Shown here piece by piece: positions 35,982-39,262 of a stretch of 39,262 nucleotides of DNA. Under the pieces are notes generated by a model. The model searched no databases. It saw only the letters and a program-made list of their open reading frames with translations, and was not told the origin of the DNA. Source of the DNA: an uncultured Oscillibacter sp. (GTDB lineage Bacteria; Bacillota; Clostridia; Oscillospirales; Oscillospiraceae); contig CAJTVF010000017.1 in NCBI GenBank assembly GCA_910579435.1, forward strand, positions 1-39,262, given 5' to 3'. Each line of letters starts with the position of its first letter. Positions within the stretch are counted from its first letter, which is position 1. A program made the position numbers and the translations under genes.

Positions 35982-38900
35982 TTATCGCTCCCTTTCCGCG
36001 CTCTTTTTCGGCGCTGTCTTTTTTCTGCCCTGCTGGGGCGGGGCGGCGTTCAGCTTGGCCAGGACGGATTTTTTCTCTTCCTGCTCCCGGCGCTGGGCCT
36101 CGGCCAAATCCGTGAGAGAAATGGACTGGCCGGACCGGGCCTGCTGCTCCAGCTCCGCGACGGTGGCCTTGGGGCCGTTGTTGATGATGCCGTCGATCAT
36201 CCCCAGGTCGTCCTCCAGAGACATTTCCGCATTTTTCAGATAATTCTCCGGCTGGAGGAAGTCCGGCAGCTGCTTGAAGCCGTAGCTGTCGCAGTAGTGA
36301 CAGGTTAGCACACCATTCAGCCGGATGGCAATGATGTCGCTGACGGACATAGACGGACGCTGGTAGTCCGCCGGGTGGTCGTTGTTGAACACGTTCCACA
36401 GCCGCGCCAGGGCTTCGTCCGCGCTGTTCACTTCAGACAGCGGGGCGGTGTAGGACAGATCATAATTGCTCCGCTGAACGGTGAACCCCTGCATCAAAAT
36501 GATATTCAGCGGTTCGTAATGCAGGCGAAGGGTTTCCGCCTCAAATCGCAGCTGATAGATGGCAAAACAGTCCCCGCCGTGTTCCAGAAAAGCCTTTTCC
36601 CGTTCTTCCTGGTGGTTCATCCGGTCTGCCACAGCCTGCCGGAAGTCCTGGCTGGCCTCCCACTCCTCGCGGGGGATGGCGAACATCACGCCCTCCGGCT
36701 GCTCCATCAGGTCCTCCCGGTCAAAGACCATCTCCGGGTTCTCGCCGGTCCGCACCATGTAGACGGTCATATCCCGGTCTACCAGCTCCGCCCCCCGCTC
36801 CCTGGACAGGGGCAGGAGGTCCGTCTCCTCATAGCCCAACGCCGCCAGATCGTCCAGCGTCATGGAGCTGTCCGGCATGGGGTACTCGTCCAGGGAGGTA
36901 TCCCACAGGACGGCATCCTCCTGGGCGAAATGCTCCCGCAGCTCCCCGGCGTAATCGCGGCCCTGTTCCGGCCGGACGGATTCCACAGCCGCCTCCAGCG
37001 CATGGCCGGAACGGTCCCGCAGTTCCTCCAGGACTTCCATGGGGGCAAGGTCAACGGCCAGGGTTCCGATCTCCTCCATCTTTCGGATATGCTCCACAAC
37101 GTCCGGGATGGAGAGGCCGGGTGTGTCCAGCTGTCCGCCGTCCAGCTGTTCCATGTCGTGCTTGGTGTAAAGGGTGTAGTCCCAGCCCTCGTCACTGGCC
37201 TGGATATAGAGGTACACGGAATCATCCAGAAGGTAGAGAGCCTCGTCCGCCTGCTCCGGGGGAGCGGGGACATCCGGGGCCGTCTGCTCCGGTTCGCCCT
37301 CCGCATGGAGCGGAAGGGCGGCAAAGTTCTCCAATTCCTCCTGGGTGAAATACCCCGTCGCTTGGAGTTCCTCCTGGGTGCGGGGCCGGTCTACCCCGGA
37401 AATGACGTTAAATACCCTGTCATTGTCGGAAATGTGCATCAGGGAATTGTCATTATTGAGATAGTGTCCGCGATTGTCATAGTGGTCGCGCCTGCCCAGG
37501 TACACCTTATCGTCCGGCCCCACCAGGGCATCCAGCTCCGCGCCGTCCTGTAAGGTATAAGGGCTGACCCGCGCCGCCACGACGGTAAAGAAGTCGTCCC
37601 GCTGCAACGTGCCGTTGTTCAACTGCTCCAGCAGACCGGCGCACACATCATCTGTGCCGCAGAAAAGGGGCTTCCCCGGCAACAGCGTTCCCTGTTCCGT
37701 CCGCTCCTGGACTTCGATAAAAGACTGACCGGAAATGCCGGTTGCTTTCAGCTCATAAACATATTTCTGCTCCGGCAGGCTGGGCGCTTCAAAGTCCGGC
37801 TGGCGCACATCCCGCATGGTGATGGCCCCGGCCTCCAGCCCGGCCACGACCCGCTGGCACTCGGCCATGGTCCCTACAAAGACCGCTTTGAAGGGGCGCA
37901 GCTGGCCGTCCCGCTCATAGTAGGTCTGGACCGCGCTACGGTCAACGGTGCTGTCAGCGCCAAAGACCGGCTGAATCTTGCAAACGAGAGCGGCATCCCA
38001 TTGGTCGCTCAATTTCTCCAGCCGGTCCCGGAGGACGGCGGTGGCGGGCCTGTCGGTATGCTGGGCGGCATCGTTCAAAATACTGCGGAAGCTGGAAAAA
38101 GAGCCGTTCAGCATGGAGGGCATCAGGGCTTCCTCCATTTTCGCTTTCTCCCGCAGGTCGGCGTTGTTGGGCGCGGGGATCAGTCCGGCCTCCTGCAATT
38201 CCACCAGATAGCCGCACAGGTCGGAGACAAACTTCTCCGGGGTGTCGGACTGCTCCGCCACCGTCACAGCCTGTTTCTGGACCAGCCCATCCAGCCGGTC
38301 CAGCATGGTTTGGGCGGTTATCAGGCTGTTATGCTCGACGAGGTAGGTCAGGGGGCCGCGAACACCGTCAAAATAGCCGGTCTGCATTTCCGATATAAGG
38401 TCAGAGACGGCCTGCTCCCTGGGGTCCAGGGTAAAGGGACGCTCCAGAATCCCCGTCTGATGGAGCTGGTCCATATAGTCGTACAGATCGGCGGCAAACT
38501 GCTCCAGCGTATCGAGTCCGGCCTGTTCCGGCTGTTCTGGCTGGGTGGTGAGGTCAATGCCCCGTTCCTTGCAAATCTCGGCAAAGTGTCTGTCGATGGT
38601 GCTGATAAGGCCGCTGACGGTCTTGGTGATAGTCTCCAGGCTGGCCTTCAGCTCCGGTAGAGACTTGTCCCTGCTCCACCCGGCGATGTAGCCCATAGAG
38701 TTGGCGCTGGTGTCGATGCCGTAATACTGGCAGACGGCGAAGGACACGCTCTCGGCCTCCACCTCCATGGTGTTTTTGTCCTTGGCCTTGGGCGGCTCCT
38801 TGTCCGTGTTCCCGGCAGCGGCGGAGAGGCGGTCCTTCTCCCGGTCATGGAGGACCGCGTGGCCGATCTCATGGACGGTGGCGCACACCGTCTGCACCTG

Positions 38901-39262
38901 GCTCATGCCCTCCCGGATGGTGATCGTCTGACGGGTGAAGCTGCAAAGACCGTCCGTGTCAGTGTCCAGCGGGCCAAAGGCGATGGGCATGGGGGACGTG
39001 CGCCGCAGGGCCTCCATGAACGCCTCGTACTGCTGCACATTGCCGGTCAGGTCGGTAGCGAGGCTGGGGAGGGCCTTGCCCTCCGTCTGGTCGGCGGTAA
39101 AGACCTTCACTGGCTTGAATAGGGGGATTTCCACCGTCTTTTCATCCATGATGATGTTGCCGTCCGGGTCCAACACCGGGGCATTGGTGTCCGGGTCCAG
39201 CCGCATTTCCTCGATCTTCTTTTTCAGAGGCGTGGGGGCGATGATGGTCAGCCCCTTCTCGC
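35982..39262 (-). CDS. Large ICE protein with ArdC-like, metallopeptidase and YodL/DUF4316 domains (5' end beyond window)
   Basis: At least 1090 codons; the start lies beyond 39262. In order, there is an ArdC-like N-terminal part (EKGLTIIAPTPLKKKI at the window edge, then VLDPDGNIIMDEKTVEIPLF). The zincin motif TVHEIGHAVLHDREKD (near 38850-38885) is followed by MEVEAESVSFAVCQYYGIDT. Glu-rich linker modules come next (YVYELKATGISGQSFIEVQE; VYLGRRDHYDNRGHYLNNDN). The C-terminal YodL/DUF4316 domain has FAIYQLRFEAETLRLHYEPL, SVSDIIAIRLNGVLTCHYCD and SYGFKQLPDFL. Such proteins are carried by Tn1549-like elements; ArdC parts protect incoming single-stranded DNA. This gene looks intact within the window. 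Confidence 0.82.
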   Translation of the reverse strand, partial: EKGLTIIAPTPLKKKIEEMRLDPDTNAPVLDPDGNIIMDEKTVEIPLFKPVKVFTADQTEGKALPSLATDLTGNVQQYEAFMEALRRTSPMPIAFGPLDTDTDGLCSFTRQTITIREGMSQVQTVCATVHEIGHAVLHDREKDRLSAAAGNTDKEPPKAKDKNTMEVEAESVSFAVCQYYGIDTSANSMGYIAGWSRDKSLPELKASLETITKTVSGLISTIDRHFAEICKERGIDLTTQPEQPEQAGLDTLEQFAADLYDYMDQLHQTGILERPFTLDPREQAVSDLISEMQTGYFDGVRGPLTYLVEHNSLITAQTMLDRLDGLVQKQAVTVAEQSDTPEKFVSDLCGYLVELQEAGLIPAPNNADLREKAKMEEALMPSMLNGSFSSFRSILNDAAQHTDRPATAVLRDRLEKLSDQWDAALVCKIQPVFGADSTVDRSAVQTYYERDGQLRPFKAVFVGTMAECQRVVAGLEAGAITMRDVRQPDFEAPSLPEQKYVYELKATGISGQSFIEVQERTEQGTLLPGKPLFCGTDDVCAGLLEQLNNGTLQRDDFFTVVAARVSPYTLQDGAELDALVGPDDKVYLGRRDHYDNRGHYLNNDNSLMHISDNDRVFNVISGVDRPRTQEELQATGYFTQEELENFAALPLHAEGEPEQTAPDVPAPPEQADEALYLLDDSVYLYIQASDEGWDYTLYTKHDMEQLDGGQLDTPGLSIPDVVEHIRKMEEIGTLAVDLAPMEVLEELRDRSGHALEAAVESVRPEQGRDYAGELREHFAQEDAVLWDTSLDEYPMPDSSMTLDDLAALGYEETDLLPLSRERGAELVDRDMTVYMVRTGENPEMVFDREDLMEQPEGVMFAIPREEWEASQDFRQAVADRMNHQEEREKAFLEHGGDCFAIYQLRFEAETLRLHYEPLNIILMQGFTVQRSNYDLSYTAPLSEVNSADEALARLWNVFNNDHPADYQRPSMSVSDIIAIRLNGVLTCHYCDSYGFKQLPDFLQPENYLKNAEMSLEDDLGMIDGIINNGPKATVAELEQQARSGQSISLTDLAEAQRREQEEKKSVLAKLNAAPPQQGRKKTAPKKSAERER

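Noticed and set aside
1..39262. tRNA or rRNA genes
   Set aside because: No cloverleaf with a conserved T-arm or any rRNA segment was recognised on reading either strand.

Overview
The window looks like a chromosomal segment of a GC-rich gut-type Clostridia, most likely an Oscillospiraceae relative. That call is an inference. It rests on Shine-Dalgarno spacing typical of Firmicutes, a long-form hibernation factor, MurT/GatD, MnmG, a cortex-hydrolase-like protein, and Tn4451/Tn1549-type conjugative-element genes. Housekeeping genes alternate with a heavy load of small mobile elements and decayed genes.

Layout. 1-485: end of a small inverted-repeat element (family B), a string of nine perfect hairpins, and a 159-bp inverted-repeat element (family A). 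488-2688: candidate structured RNA, hpf, then a minus-strand WYL regulator and zinc-ribbon protein. 2700-5523: a shattered minus-strand glutamate synthase locus (gltB/gltD) holding a family B element that itself carries a family A element, plus an opposite-strand scrap of a conjugative-element DUF3991/Toprim gene. 5603-11243: another family B element, a MATE exporter behind an operator-like palindrome, a small hypothetical, and a soluble hybrid histidine kinase. 11431-13354: prophage/IS debris (IS66, holin, tail proteins, tyrosine recombinase). 13371-16880: intact gdhA, a secreted cell-wall hydrolase, and a broken ankyrin gene, with family A copies at or next to the 3' ends of genes. 16890-27882: cyclase-murT-gatD operon (GatD without its catalytic Cys and His), mnmG, an XRE regulator with a divergent small gene, a metallophosphoesterase, a self-contained 27-aa microgene, a VanY-like peptidase, and a response regulator/kinase/membrane-protein operon.

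28123-33361 is the most unusual region: about 5 kb of small genes punctuated by four hairpins that share GTAACAC...GTGTTAC ends (three exactly 52 nt, one 62 nt). The genes include a secreted protein with a glycine-rich linker and an out-of-frame C-terminal membrane anchor (filamentous-phage pIII-like architecture), tiny membrane proteins, a possible nucleic-acid-binding protein and two small putative DNA-binding proteins. I read it as a remnant of an inovirus-like or other small mobile element; no morphogenesis ATPase or replication initiator is visible. 33362-39262 is the eroded edge of a Tn1549/Tn4451-like conjugative element: RHH protein, truncated TnpX, TnpW, an iteron-like region, a truncated start of a giant ICE protein, a TTRAP protein, and a large YodL/ArdC-like protein that runs off the window.

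Connections. With GOGAT destroyed and gdhA intact, ammonia assimilation probably depends on glutamate dehydrogenase unless another GOGAT exists elsewhere. The family A and B elements target TTAA/CTAG/YTA sites. Several such sites are stop codons, so insertions fall at gene ends and separate gdhA from its terminator. Family B ends resemble the end of the IS5/IS427-type fragment at 33343-33361, a plausible mobilising partner.
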